Below are positions 34,259-43,872 of a stretch of DNA of 64,000 nucleotides, one piece after another. The position numbers and the translations under genes were made by a program. The first letter of the stretch is position 1; every line of letters starts with the position of its first letter. The notes beneath the pieces were generated by a model. The model was given only the letters and a program-made list of their open reading frames with translations. It did no database searches and had not been told where the DNA came from. The stretch comes from Chitinophaga sp. CB10 (GTDB lineage: Bacteria; Bacteroidota; Bacteroidia; Chitinophagales; Chitinophagaceae): NCBI GenBank assembly GCA_001870995.2, contig MLAV02000023.1, positions 7,264-71,263 on the forward strand, in the 5' to 3' direction.

Positions 34259-35248
34259 ATGCAGCTTCCGAAAGTCGTTTTTGGTACCAGCGCCCTGGGG
34301 AACCTCTACCTGGCGCCATCGCAGGAGGAGAAGAATGCCATCGTGGGGGAGTGCCTGCGGTATGCGGACAAACCCGCGGTTTTTGACACGGCCGGGAAGT
34401 ATGGCGCGGGCCTGGCCCTGGAAGCCCTAGGGGCGGCGCTCAGCCACTGGCAGGTACCGGCAGGGCAGGTGCTGATCAGCAACAAGCTGGGCTGGTATCG
34501 TGTACCCATGAAGGGTAGCGAGCCCACTTTTGAGCCCGGCGTCTGGAAGGACATCCGGCATGACGCGGAGCAACGCATCAGCTACGATGGCATCCTGCAA
34601 TGCTTTGAACAGGGCAATGCGCTGCTGGGCAACTATCAGGCCCAACTGGTATCCGTACACGATCCGGACGAATACCTCGCCACTGCCGAAACGATAAAGG
34701 AGCGCGCAAAAAAGCTGGAAGATATTAAAGCCGCCTACCAGGCCCTGCAGGACCTCAAAGCCGCGGGCCGCGTACTGGCCATCGGCGTAGGCGCAAAAAA
34801 CTGGGAGGTGATCCGCGAAATTACAGACCAGGTGCAGCTCGACTGGGTGATGATTGCCAACAGTATGACCCTGCATTCCCACCCGGCGGAGCTGGCGGCG
34901 TATATCCGTTCCCTGCAGGACCGGGGCATCGCGGTGATCAATTCCGCGGTGTTCAACGGCGGATTCCTGACCGGCGGGGATTTTTATAACTACAAGGCGG
35001 TGGACGGGAGCGAGGCCGCGCATGCGGAGCTGCTGCAGTGGCGCAGCGAGTTCTTTGCGGCCTGTAAACTACACAGCGTCAGCCCGGCGCATGCCTGCGT
35101 GCAGTTTGGGCTGCAGGTGCCCGGCGTGGCAGCGGTGGCCATGAGCACGAGTAAAGCCGCCAAGGTAAAAGATAACGTGGAGATGGTGAAAACGCCTATC
35201 CCGCCTGCATTCTGGGCCTACCTAAAAAGCAGGAAACTGATCAGTTAA
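34259..35248 (+). CDS. Aldo-keto reductase (aldose/L-fucose dehydrogenase type)
   Basis: I chose the ATG at 34259, which begins at the conserved strand (LPKVVFGTSALGNLYL); the TTG at 34226 adds 11 residues. The 329-aa barrel has the AKR pattern FDTAGKYGAGLALEALG (catalytic Asp and Tyr), the active-site Lys in LISNKLGWYR, and LVSVHDPDEYL in place of the classic His motif. The resemblance to D-threo-aldose or L-fucose dehydrogenases suggests oxidation of a free deoxy- or pentose sugar. That fits its divergent AraC regulator. Confidence 0.88.
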   Translation: MQLPKVVFGTSALGNLYLAPSQEEKNAIVGECLRYADKPAVFDTAGKYGAGLALEALGAALSHWQVPAGQVLISNKLGWYRVPMKGSEPTFEPGVWKDIRHDAEQRISYDGILQCFEQGNALLGNYQAQLVSVHDPDEYLATAETIKERAKKLEDIKAAYQALQDLKAAGRVLAIGVGAKNWEVIREITDQVQLDWVMIANSMTLHSHPAELAAYIRSLQDRGIAVINSAVFNGGFLTGGDFYNYKAVDGSEAAHAELLQWRSEFFAACKLHSVSPAHACVQFGLQVPGVAAVAMSTSKAAKVKDNVEMVKTPIPPAFWAYLKSRKLIS

Positions 35249-35463
35249 CCCCGGGACGTCACAAAAAAATTTGTCAGGACATATAACAATCCTGCGAAAA
35301 TTTCTATTTTTGCGGATCAAAATCTATTTTTTGCATCACACACACGCACACAGGCAGCTCCCAATGCCTGGAATTCTATAACGGATAGTTCCGCTCGTCC
35401 GTCTTCACCGCAGTTGCTGCGGTGCTGTTAATCTATTGTCTTTTTTATTACAACCAATTCATT

Positions 35464-35991
35464 ATGTTTTTCCTTGAAACGGAACGGCTAAAGCTGTTTC
35501 CTTTAACCCATGAGCTATTGCAGTTATGCGACCAAAACCGGCCGGAGATGGAGGCCCGGCTTGGATTATACCCCAATGAAATGAAGATCCGGGAAGAGTA
35601 TGCGGTAGAGATCCGCGATGCCATGGAATACTTTTGGCTGCCGCAAACGGCCGCCCATCCTGACTGTTACCACTGGTACACCAACTGGGAAATAGTACTG
35701 ACGGCGGCAAATATTTCCATTGGCGGCATCGGCTTTGCCGGCGCGCCGGACCCGAATGGGCTGGTGGAGATCGGGTTTATGCTGGACGAAAACTTCCACG
35801 GGCAGGGCTATGCGTCCGAGGCGCTGCATGCGATGCTCCGCTGGGCTTTTGCGTGCGGAGAGGTGCGGGCGGTGGTAGCGCGGACTTATGAGGACAATGC
35901 CGCCTGCCGCAAGTTGTTGCTGCGTGCGGGTTTTATCCCCAGCGGTGCGGACGGGCGGCTGCTGACGTATAAGAAATGCAGGTTCCCCTGA
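35464..35991 (+). CDS. GNAT-family N-acetyltransferase (RimJ-like)
   Basis: I chose the ATG at 35464 (MFFLETERLKLFPLT), the standard start of this subgroup; an in-frame start at 35422 adds a hydrophobic stretch. The 175-aa protein has the acetyl-CoA loop FHGQGYASEALHAML and the closing motif NAACRKLLLRAGFIPSG. This group acetylates N-termini of proteins or small amines; the substrate is unknown. It stands alone. Confidence 0.88.
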   Translation: MFFLETERLKLFPLTHELLQLCDQNRPEMEARLGLYPNEMKIREEYAVEIRDAMEYFWLPQTAAHPDCYHWYTNWEIVLTAANISIGGIGFAGAPDPNGLVEIGFMLDENFHGQGYASEALHAMLRWAFACGEVRAVVARTYEDNAACRKLLLRAGFIPSGADGRLLTYKKCRFP

Positions 35992-36038
35992 GGGCGGTCG
36001 TGGGGGGGGAAATGCATCTTATAACGTGTACGGATATA

Positions 36039-36593
36039 TTAAAAAAAGATCTTGTCCCTGGCGCATACCCATTCCGGTGCATTGATGGGCACCAGGCAGG
36101 AGAGCATGTCGTAATAGGGAATGTCCGCGTACTTGCTGAAGTCCCCCGGTTCGTGGACGAAAAAGTCGGACCGGACCACGCCGCCATCCCCGTAACGCAC
36201 CGGCACCGTGGCATCGTCCAGCCTGCATTTGGGGCAGATGGCGCGCCCGCTGCCGCCCATGCTGATGCGGATAGGGAAGGAAATACGGATGGTTGCCGTA
36301 TCGGCTGCCTTTTTCAGGTTGACCGTACCGATGTACCGTTGGCCAACTCCCAGCCCGCCTGTAAAAAGGTCCACTTCCGTTGGTATGCGTTTGCTGAGTG
36401 TAATATAAAAGTGACCGGTGGAATCCGCCTGGCCTTTCGCAAGGACCTTGTTGTCCTTTCGCGCAGTAATTTCAATTAACCACTTGGGAAAGGGATGGAC
36501 CGCCTGGCGCTTCTCGTAAAACTGCCCTGAAATGGTTATGGCGCCGGTATCGGCGAGGAACAGCCAGGGGATAAGGAATAGGAGCTTGTGCAT
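36039..36593 (-). CDS. Exported hypothetical protein with a CPKC motif
   Basis: I chose the ATG at 36593 (MHKLLFLIPWLFLADTGA, signal-like); the frame extends upstream to 36794 but those residues look non-coding. The 184-aa product has a beta-sandwich-like start (ITISGQFYEKRQAVHPFPKWLIEITAR, DSTGHFYITLS) of the carboxypeptidase-regulatory kind. It also has a C-terminal part with AICPKCRLDDATVPVRYGDGG that might bind a metal. No family recognised. Confidence 0.6.
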   Translation of the reverse strand: MHKLLFLIPWLFLADTGAITISGQFYEKRQAVHPFPKWLIEITARKDNKVLAKGQADSTGHFYITLSKRIPTEVDLFTGGLGVGQRYIGTVNLKKAADTATIRISFPIRISMGGSGRAICPKCRLDDATVPVRYGDGGVVRSDFFVHEPGDFSKYADIPYYDMLSCLVPINAPEWVCARDKIFF

Positions 36594-36961
36594 CTTTAAA
36601 GGGAATAGGTTGCACTCAATATACAAATTTTTGCCGCCTTGGGCTTGCGGCCATGCAGTGGCTGCTGCTGCATTCATTTTATGCAGGATAAATAAATTCC
36701 TGCTTGCATTTATTAATTTTTCTCCGTAATTTTTCTTTACAATCACGTTATGACCAAAATCTGTTAATACTTTTTCCAGGGCGCTCCATCTCACTACTCA
36801 AAATGCAAACTCTTTCCCTGTAAGCCGGAAAGGCATTCCCCTGCAATTCGCACCGCAAAAGGCGAAGCGCTGTTGGTATGCCCGGCCCCGGGGAATGCAA
36901 ACGTCCTGAAGAGTAAACCGAAAATCTTTAAGAGTAGGTAATCACCGTTTAAATTTCACGT
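36594..36961. other. Intergenic region between divergent genes
   Basis: 368 bp with no convincing gene; it holds the upstream regions of the exported protein at 36039 and the pectate lyase-like gene at 36962. It is AT-rich in the middle. I see no clear promoter consensus. Confidence 0.45.
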
Positions 36962-38425
36962 ATGTTTAATGCTCCCCCAAGAGGGTTCCGCCTCATTACG
37001 CTCGCTGTATTGTTAACTTCGTATAGCCTGTCGGGTTGCCAGAAAGAGCCGGGCGAAACCGCCGCTGCCCCCGGCGCCCGTACCGAAGCCGTCACCCTGG
37101 CGCCGGCACTGCACTATTATTTCGTAGCGCCCAATGGCGATGATGCCAACCCCGGTACGGAAGCTGCGCCATTCCTGACCATACAGCGGGCGCAAACCGC
37201 CGCCGTGCCCGGCGATATCGTGTATATCCGCGGCGGCAATTATACCATGAGTACCAGCCAGATCGCCGAGAACGGTACGCTCTATGCCAGCGTGACCAAG
37301 CTCAGTAAAAGCGGTACGGCTTCCGCGCGCATCCAGTACCTGGCCTATCCGGGGGAAACGCCCATTTTCAACTACGCCAACGTAAAGCCCGCCGGCAAAC
37401 GCATTACGGCCTTCCTGGTAACGGGTTCCTACATCACGATTAAAGGCATCGAAGTAGTAGGCGTGCAGGTGACCATCACCACGCATACGCAGAGTGAATG
37501 CTTCCGCAACGAAGGCAGCAACAACATCTACGAGGCGCTGAAAATGCACGACGGTATGGCGATCGGTTTTTACCTCACCATAGGAGGCAACAACCTGGTG
37601 CTCAACTGCGACGCCTACCGCAACTGGGACAGCGTTTCCGAAACCGGTAAAGGAGAAAATACCGATGGCTTCGGCGCGCACCCTTACAAACAGGGCGTAG
37701 GCTATACCGGCAACGTGTTCCGCGGCTGCCGCGCCTGGTTCAACAGCGATGACGGCTTCGACCTGATCAATGCCTATGAAGCAGTGACCATCGAAAACTG
37801 CTGGGCATTCTATAACGGCTACAGCACCAGCTTTGCCAGCCTGGCCAACGGCAACGGGATCAAAGCCGGCGGCTTCGGGGTGACGGATGCCAGCGCCGTG
37901 CCGCCGGTAGTGCCGCGGCATATTGTGCGCTTCTGCATGGCGGTAGGTAATAAGTCCGCGGGATTTTATGCCAATCACCATCCGGGCGGGCTTACCTTCG
38001 AAAATAATACCGCCTATAAAAATGCCGTGAATTACAATATGCTGAACCGCAGTGCGGACTTCTCTTCCGACGTGCCGGGATGGGGCCACTACCTCTATAA
38101 CAACCTGGGATATGCCGCTACCAGCAGCGAGGTGAGTAACCTCAACCTGGGCGCCTCTACCGCCAGCAATAACTATTTCCAGCTGTCCGGCATCACGGTG
38201 AATGCGGCGGATTTCAGCTCCACGACGGAAAGCCTTATGTCCCAGGGGCGCCACTCTGATTTTACGCTGCCGACCAACACATTTTTACGGCTGGCGACCG
38301 GGAGCGACCTGATAGATAAAGGCGTGAACAGGGGTTATACGTACACCGGGGCGAGTCCTGACCTGGGCTGCTTTGAGGTAGGGATTAACAAAAGCCCGAT
38401 TCCTTCAGGCCCGGTAGCGCCTTAA
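36962..38425 (+). CDS. Pectate lyase-like beta-helix lipoprotein (PL9 type)
   Basis: A 487-aa lipoprotein (lipobox LTSYSLSGC). After a Pro/Ala-rich linker comes YYFVAPNGDDANPGTEAAPFLTI, the standard start of secreted right-handed beta-helix lyases. Family PL9 motifs follow: NCDAYRNWDS, ENTDGFGAH, CRAWFNSDDGFDLI and ENCWAFYNGY, whose Asp residues bind calcium in known members. These enzymes cleave polygalacturonate by beta-elimination. It is isolated, with no SusCD beside it, and is the third pectin-directed gene of the window after PL11 and GH28. Confidence 0.83.
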   Translation: MFNAPPRGFRLITLAVLLTSYSLSGCQKEPGETAAAPGARTEAVTLAPALHYYFVAPNGDDANPGTEAAPFLTIQRAQTAAVPGDIVYIRGGNYTMSTSQIAENGTLYASVTKLSKSGTASARIQYLAYPGETPIFNYANVKPAGKRITAFLVTGSYITIKGIEVVGVQVTITTHTQSECFRNEGSNNIYEALKMHDGMAIGFYLTIGGNNLVLNCDAYRNWDSVSETGKGENTDGFGAHPYKQGVGYTGNVFRGCRAWFNSDDGFDLINAYEAVTIENCWAFYNGYSTSFASLANGNGIKAGGFGVTDASAVPPVVPRHIVRFCMAVGNKSAGFYANHHPGGLTFENNTAYKNAVNYNMLNRSADFSSDVPGWGHYLYNNLGYAATSSEVSNLNLGASTASNNYFQLSGITVNAADFSSTTESLMSQGRHSDFTLPTNTFLRLATGSDLIDKGVNRGYTYTGASPDLGCFEVGINKSPIPSGPVAP

Positions 38426-38530
38426 TGCAATCGTGCATCGCAGTGCCTGCCGCTCTTGCGGGACGTTTGGGGGGTAAGGCGCTGCGATGTATTGTATGGG
38501 ATTACCCGGCGGGTAAAGGGCGCTTTGCTT

Positions 38531-39031
38531 TCAAAACAGCGTATTTGTTTTTTTAATCGCGCCTTCCAGCGTGAGTAGTTTTTCCTTCACTGCCACGCCG
38601 CCTGCAAAGCCGGTGAGGCTGCCGGAACTGCCGATCACACGGTGGCATGGCGCCACGATGGAAACCGGGTTTTTACCATTGGCAGCGCCTACTGCGCGCA
38701 CCGCCTTAGGGTTCCCCAGCTGTATGGCCAGCTGCTGGTAGGTGCGCGTTTCCCCATAGGGAATCTGTAACAATGCTTCCCATACCTGCCGCTGAAAAGG
38801 CGTGCCTTCCAAATGTAAGGGCAGCTCGAAGCTACGGCGTTTACCGGCGAAATATTCCCCTAGCTGCTGCACGGTATCATCCAGCAGGGGGTGTGGATCG
38901 TTATTTCCGGATACGGGCAATTTTACCCTGCTGCCATCTTCTTTCTCCCACAAAATAGCCCTCAACCCCTGATCAGTGGCTATTATCAGCAGCCTGCCCA
39001 CCGGCGTGTCCATATTCCTGTAATAATACAT
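38531..39031 (-). CDS. ogt: Methylated-DNA-protein-cysteine methyltransferase
   Basis: A 166-aa repair protein with the acceptor Cys129 in VAPCHRVIGSSGSLTGF and the helix-turn-helix part YGETRTYQQLA. It removes O6-methylguanine lesions by suicidal transfer. The short form without an Ada domain matches Ogt. It lies near the start of the convergently separate thioesterase gene (63 bp, divergent). Confidence 0.94.
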   Translation of the reverse strand: MYYYRNMDTPVGRLLIIATDQGLRAILWEKEDGSRVKLPVSGNNDPHPLLDDTVQQLGEYFAGKRRSFELPLHLEGTPFQRQVWEALLQIPYGETRTYQQLAIQLGNPKAVRAVGAANGKNPVSIVAPCHRVIGSSGSLTGFAGGVAVKEKLLTLEGAIKKTNTLF

Positions 39032-39094
39032 AGCAGCAATTTACAACTTTGCGAAAAGATACTTTATATTTATCCCATACACCAAATCAAACGA

Positions 39095-39532
39095 ATGACG
39101 ACTAAAAGCATCTGGTACAAACCTGTATCCATAGCCACTTTGAACGAAGAGAATGCCGGCACCCTGAATGCGCATTTAGGAATGGAATTTACGGAGGCAG
39201 GGCCTGATTACCTCACGGCTTCCATGCCGGTGGACCACCGTACCGTACAGAAATACGGCATCCTGCACGGCGGGGCTTCCATGGCGCTGGCGGAAACCGT
39301 TGGCAGTATTGCCGGCACACTGGTGATTAACCCGGAGGAATATATTTGTTTTGGTATGGAGATCAATGCCAATCATATCCGCAGCGCCCGCAGCGGCCGG
39401 GTGTACGCTACTGCCAGGCCTTTGCACCTGGGCGGCCGCACACAGGTTTGGGATATCCGTATCAGTGATGAGGACGGGCAGTTGATTTGCGTATGCCGGC
39501 ATACGGTGGCAGTGGTGCCTAAAAACCGGTAA
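39095..39532 (+). CDS. Hotdog-fold thioesterase (PaaI/YdiI-like)
   Basis: I chose the ATG at 39095; the frame upstream to 38891 runs into the Ogt gene on the other strand. The 145-aa protein has the hotdog pattern HLGMEFTEAGPDYLTASMPVD, the active-site segment GILHGGASMALAETVGS and the end GRTQVWDIRISDEDGQLIC. This group hydrolyses acyl-CoA such as menaquinone-pathway or phenylacetyl-CoA thioesters. The exact substrate is not visible. Confidence 0.9.
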   Translation: MTTKSIWYKPVSIATLNEENAGTLNAHLGMEFTEAGPDYLTASMPVDHRTVQKYGILHGGASMALAETVGSIAGTLVINPEEYICFGMEINANHIRSARSGRVYATARPLHLGGRTQVWDIRISDEDGQLICVCRHTVAVVPKNR

Positions 39533-39581
39533 GGATTACAGGAAGTATAGCATTTGCAGCAGTGTGTAATAGCTTATAACC

Positions 39582-40682
39582 CTACCGGTTGCTCTTCTTC
39601 AGCAATTTTTTACTAAGATATCGCCGTACCGGCACATCATACCAACGCATGGCCATATACGCCACCGCAATTAATATCAGCACGCCGGAGACAATCACCA
39701 TACTAAGTTCTGTTTTTCCCGGCTTATAGTTATTGAAGTAGTTGGCAAAAATCCAGATGGCGCCGTAGTGCGTCATATACAGCGGGTAAGACAGCTGCCC
39801 GGAAAATTTGCAAACGGGTTTTAAGGCCGGCGTCAGCGCAGCGCCTGCGCCCAGTGCTATCAACAAGGGAAAATAAACCAGCACAATGCCCAGCTCCACC
39901 AGCCAGTTCTGCGGAAAATAAGGCATCATCAGCGCGGCGAGCAACAGCAGGGTAAGCCCCGGGAAGCCCAGGCGGTTAGGGATGATCAGCCGGTAGCGGT
40001 AAATCAGTATGCCCGCCGGGAAGGAATAAGCCACCCTGGCGAACCCGTGCCAGAAAGTGCCGCCGCTCCAACCGCCCACTACGTTGCCGGCAGTATAGGC
40101 CACATAACTGATACCACATGCGGCCACTATGGTTAAGAGGATCATTGCGCGGCGGGGCAGGCGCCATAACACCAACGCATATACGATATTGGCGATATAC
40201 TCCCAGAACAATGACCAGGAAGGGGCATTGAGGGAAAAGAGGTTGAAGTACCTTTCTTCCATCACGGGGTAGGGGATCAGCAGCAGGGAGGTAAGCAGGA
40301 TCAGGGCCAGGCTGCCGGCGCCATAAGCGGCGAAAGGAGGCACGATTGGGTCCAGCAGGTAGAGGAGGAAGGCCATTACCGCTCCCAGCGCCACCAGCGG
40401 ATGCAGGCGGATCAACCGTTGCAGGAAGAAGCGGCCCAGGCTCATTTGCGGCATACGGTCGTCGTATGCATAAGCCATCACGAAGCCGGACAGGCAAAAG
40501 AAGAAGTCCACCGCCAGGAAGCCATGCCCCACGAAGTTCGTGGCCGGGTCGGTAAACACCACCTCCATGAAATGAAAAATTACCACCATTACAGCGGCAA
40601 CGCCTCTTAAGCCATCCAGAATTTCATAATGTTTTTTTGTTGGCAACGCATCCGGCCTGGCAACCATTGTTCCTGTTTCCAT
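39582..40682 (-). CDS. Acyltransferase family 3 membrane protein (OafA-like)
   Basis: I chose the ATG at 40682; an in-frame TTG at 40691 adds three residues. The 366-aa protein has about ten membrane helices and the family signatures: the start YEILDGLRGVAAVMVVIFHF with the catalytic His, FLAVDFFFCLSGFVMAY, and APSWSLFWEYIANI. These enzymes transfer acetyl or other acyl groups onto surface sugars or lipids from the cytoplasmic side. No glycan gene lies nearby to name a substrate. Confidence 0.92.
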   Translation of the reverse strand: METGTMVARPDALPTKKHYEILDGLRGVAAVMVVIFHFMEVVFTDPATNFVGHGFLAVDFFFCLSGFVMAYAYDDRMPQMSLGRFFLQRLIRLHPLVALGAVMAFLLYLLDPIVPPFAAYGAGSLALILLTSLLLIPYPVMEERYFNLFSLNAPSWSLFWEYIANIVYALVLWRLPRRAMILLTIVAACGISYVAYTAGNVVGGWSGGTFWHGFARVAYSFPAGILIYRYRLIIPNRLGFPGLTLLLLAALMMPYFPQNWLVELGIVLVYFPLLIALGAGAALTPALKPVCKFSGQLSYPLYMTHYGAIWIFANYFNNYKPGKTELSMVIVSGVLILIAVAYMAMRWYDVPVRRYLSKKLLKKSNR

Positions 40683-40800
40683 AATTAACAACTACACGCT
40701 AAAAAAAGTAAGTGGGCAATATAAGGCCAGGAGCGTGAATATGCAAGCTTTTTGGGATGGGCGGAAAGGCTGGAGGGGAAAGTGAATGCCTTCAGGGGTG

Positions 40801-40830
40801 GAAAAAAAGAAGCACCCCATTACGGGGTGC
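40801..40830 (-). terminator. Rho-independent terminator of the M57-type protease gene
   Basis: Stem GCACCCC (40812-40818) with GGGGTGC (40824-40830), followed on the minus strand by a run of seven T. It lies 25 bp past the stop at 40855. Confidence 0.8.
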
Positions 40831-40854
40831 GTTCTTATGTAAGACAGGAAACTA

Positions 40855-41607
40855 TTAATATAAAACCGCAGCTGCCTGTTTGTCTTTATCGGACAATACA
40901 GTAGCGCCGCTGCCGCACTGGCCGCCGTTCATGAGGGAGCTGGCGTCAGGGCCGCCTACGCCTGGTACGTCGATCGCGGTGGACTCGCCGATAGAAGCCC
41001 AGTTGGTATGACGGAATGAAACGTTGTGGCCCATTTCATGGCAAATGGTGCGCGCGCGTTGGGCAAAGCTGTTGCCGGCGATGTAGTTTTTGTTGATGCG
41101 GATCAGGTTACCTGCTTTACCGCCGCTGGGGAAAGTACCCTGTCCGCAAACGCCGTTACCGAGGTTGTAGTTGGTGATCAGCACATCGTAAGCGCCGCTG
41201 GTAACCACCGTCCAGTGGATGTTGCAGCCGCTGATGGAGTTCCATTGACTGATAGCGCTGTTGATCTCGGACAGCATGGAGGTCATGGAGGCATCTACAA
41301 ACAAACGGATGTTAGCCACGTTGGTAGCGGAAACGAGGCTGCCGGTGTAGTATTGCTCTGTAGAAACATTCGGGATAACCATATCCTTCGGGAAGCGGAT
41401 ATCGCCTTCTACGATGTACTCGCCCGGTTGGTCAACAATGCTGTGGGCCGGGAATCCCAGGCCAATAATGTAGTTGTACACTTTCTTGGCAGGGTCAGTG
41501 GTTTCAATGACAGATTGCGGTGTTGCCGGGGCGTCAGCAGATTTTTTACAGGATGCAATGGCAATTACAAACAGTACAGCCAGCAGGAAGAACATGTTCT
41601 TTTTCAT
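40855..41607 (-). CDS. M57-family-like metalloprotease lipoprotein
   Basis: I chose the ATG at 41607 (MKKNMFFLLAVLFVIAIASC, lipobox Cys20). The 250-aa protein has the zinc motif HEMGHNVSFRH (His190, Glu191, His194, His200) with metzincin spacing, and YIVEGDIRFPKDM near residue 65, typical of Bacteroidota M57 proteins. It is probably a surface or periplasmic protease. The family has few studied members. It is transcribed alone, with a terminator directly after it. Confidence 0.85.
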   Translation of the reverse strand: MKKNMFFLLAVLFVIAIASCKKSADAPATPQSVIETTDPAKKVYNYIIGLGFPAHSIVDQPGEYIVEGDIRFPKDMVIPNVSTEQYYTGSLVSATNVANIRLFVDASMTSMLSEINSAISQWNSISGCNIHWTVVTSGAYDVLITNYNLGNGVCGQGTFPSGGKAGNLIRINKNYIAGNSFAQRARTICHEMGHNVSFRHTNWASIGESTAIDVPGVGGPDASSLMNGGQCGSGATVLSDKDKQAAAVLY

Positions 41608-41924
41608 GTTGTGAAGCGTGTGTTTAAGTGATTGAAATGGTATTGAGTGAAAAAAAATCCTGCACTTTGAATACCTATAGGCAAACCAGGTCAACTATGA
41701 TAATTTTCATTACCAATGGTTACGACAGATACAGTAAAATAAATACGTGCAAACCAGCTGAAACTTCAGCCTGATGCGCTCTCCGAAAATTTGCTTGAAT
41801 GGGTTTGAATAGGTTAAACTACGTTCAGATTTTGGTTATGGCAATAATACAAATATTTATCGAGTAGCAAAATTTTTTTTGCCGGCGCTATGAAAAATGG
41901 TTGCAGCGAGTAATCGTACAGGCT
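41608..41924. other. Intergenic region without a recognised gene
   Basis: 317 bp between two minus-strand genes. It must hold the protease promoter and possibly the end of the outer-membrane barrel transcript (whose stop is 41925), but no clear consensus or strong hairpin is visible. Confidence 0.4.
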
Positions 41925-43067
41925 TCAGAATACTTCGTTTATCCCAAAGTAGAATCCCGACTGATCCGCGCCCATGCCGAAGTCCAGCCGGATATTCACC
42001 CGGTTTTTAAACTCCCATCGGTAGCCGATGCCGTAGCTGATGAGCGTTTGATCCAGTTGTATTTCCTTATAGGCCGGGCACACGTTGCCTGCGCCGATCC
42101 ACACTACGGCGCCGCTGCGGCCGGCAATTTTCTGACGCAGCTCCACTTGGCCGCTGACGTACTTCTTATCCCGGTAGCGCCCTTCGAAGTAACCCCGCAG
42201 GCGGTTGCTGCCGCCGGCTTCCGCCAGGAGGGACCACGGCACTTCCCCGAAATTGCTTTCCGTATAAAAGTCCGTTGCCAGCAAACCGGTAGCCCACAAA
42301 CGTTTATACCAGTCGAACTGCAGTTCCAGCTTTCCGAATACATGATCGTTCCCGAAAGTGCTGGGGAAGAACCGGTAGCACGCGCGCACATACATGCCTT
42401 TGGACGCGTTGGGAATAAAATCGCGGGAATCAAAGCTGATAAAGGGGCCCAGGCCGAAGGCAAAGATGTGGTCCGGCTGCATCAGGGGCTTGCCGGCGCC
42501 GGTATCGATCTTTTGGGCGCTGCCATCGTTGAGCATGACGGATGCGCCGCCGAAGAGGCGGCCAGCAATTTTTGCGCTGAAGTCCGCCGACAATTTTTTT
42601 GTGACGAGCGTGTATTTCGTATAGTCGTCCTTGTGATGCCCGTTTTCATACCCTATGCCCCAGTATTTATTCGGCATGGAGCTAAAGGAAGCTTTTGCCA
42701 GGAGGCGGAATTTTTCCTTGGGGAAGATGGTATTGCTGTTGATCCCGATGCCATAGAACCCGGTAAGGGATACGGAGCCATATACCGAGGCGCTGGACGC
42801 CGGCAGGAGGGAGTCCGTACGGTCCGTCTTGTATAGTCCCGCTGCCATAACGACGATTCCGCCGCTGGTTTCCGGGGCATAGTAAGGCCCGCCGATCACG
42901 CTGCAATCGAATTTTTTATGCTGCTTTTCTTCGTTGGTGTGTTTCAGGTAGTGAATGATGCCGTTAAACATCCCGCGGGGGGCGCTGGTGTCAGCCGGTT
43001 GCTCCGCCTGCCCGGCGGCCGCAATTGTACTTAAAACAAAAAACAGTAAACCGAAGTATTTGATCAT
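41925..43067 (-). CDS. BamA/TamA-like outer-membrane beta-barrel protein
   Basis: A 380-aa protein with a signal peptide (GLLFFVLSTIAAAGQ) and no POTRA domain. The barrel part shows Omp85-type motifs: ISFDSRDFIPNASKGMYV and the conserved LRGYFEGRYRDKKY of strand/loop 6. It ends with an aromatic residue (INEVF), needed for barrel insertion. It is shorter than BamA and resembles single-barrel surface-antigen proteins. The role could be translocation of a dedicated partner or an enzyme-like function; unknown. Confidence 0.82.
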   Translation of the reverse strand: MIKYFGLLFFVLSTIAAAGQAEQPADTSAPRGMFNGIIHYLKHTNEEKQHKKFDCSVIGGPYYAPETSGGIVVMAAGLYKTDRTDSLLPASSASVYGSVSLTGFYGIGINSNTIFPKEKFRLLAKASFSSMPNKYWGIGYENGHHKDDYTKYTLVTKKLSADFSAKIAGRLFGGASVMLNDGSAQKIDTGAGKPLMQPDHIFAFGLGPFISFDSRDFIPNASKGMYVRACYRFFPSTFGNDHVFGKLELQFDWYKRLWATGLLATDFYTESNFGEVPWSLLAEAGGSNRLRGYFEGRYRDKKYVSGQVELRQKIAGRSGAVVWIGAGNVCPAYKEIQLDQTLISYGIGYRWEFKNRVNIRLDFGMGADQSGFYFGINEVF

Positions 43068-43267
43068 ATCGCTGGCCTCTCCACCTTATAACACCAATTT
43101 TTTCAAAAGGATGAAGGCGGTAAAAATTTTCCTGCGCCGGCAGCGGAGGGTGGGGCCAACAAGCCGTTAAAAGGAAGCACAGCTGAACAATCGGTAGGGA
43201 AAAACTGTTATATATGGCCTTATTGATGCTAAGGATCATTTTCAGACTTCCAAAATGACTGTAGGTT

Positions 43268-43846
43268 ATGCATGAAAGCGAATACTGGAATTCCTTTAAA
43301 TCCGGTGAAGTAAACGGTTTGGAAGCCCTGTACGGGCAATATTACCAGTCTCTGGCCAATTACGGGTACAAGTTCACCCGCGATAACGTATGCATAGAAG
43401 AAAGTATCCAGGACCTCTTCCGCAGGCTCTGGCAAAACCGGGAGTGGATCCATCATGCCACTGCCGTGAAGCTCTACCTCTACCATTCTTTCCGCCGTAT
43501 TTTGCTGGGTAAGCTGGAATATGGGCTGGATGCCGGTGACGAGTCCCCTGAAGAGGAGGCGCCGTTTGAGTTGCAGTTGAAAAACGAACACCCGCTGTTC
43601 TCGGGCGAACGGATGTCCGCCCTGTTGCACCGGGCCCAAACCCTGCTGGGCGCTATGGCCCACCGGCAGCGGGAGATCCTGTTCCTCCGCTATTACGAAG
43701 GCCTCACGCACGACGAGGTGGCCCAGGTCATGAACATGCATATTTCAGGAGTGTCCAGGCTGATGTACCGCACGCTGGATCATTTGCGGAATAAGGCGTG
43801 TAATTTTTCCCTGTTGACTTTATTGTACCTGTTGCGGCATTCGTGA
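43268..43846 (+). CDS. ECF sigma factor, orphan
   Basis: A 192-aa protein with region 2 (LEALYGQYYQSLANYGYKF, ESIQDLFRRLWQNRE) and region 4 (LGAMAHRQREILFLRYYEGLTHDEVAQVMN, then HISGVSRLMYRTLDHLR). It has no FecR or SusC beside it; its neighbours are a barrel protein and an exported unknown, both on the other strand. Its targets must lie elsewhere or include those neighbours. Both strands are quiet around it (200 bp upstream). Confidence 0.88.
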   Translation: MHESEYWNSFKSGEVNGLEALYGQYYQSLANYGYKFTRDNVCIEESIQDLFRRLWQNREWIHHATAVKLYLYHSFRRILLGKLEYGLDAGDESPEEEAPFELQLKNEHPLFSGERMSALLHRAQTLLGAMAHRQREILFLRYYEGLTHDEVAQVMNMHISGVSRLMYRTLDHLRNKACNFSLLTLLYLLRHS

Positions 43847-43872
43847 TTGTTACAATGGGGTAGCGATCCTCC

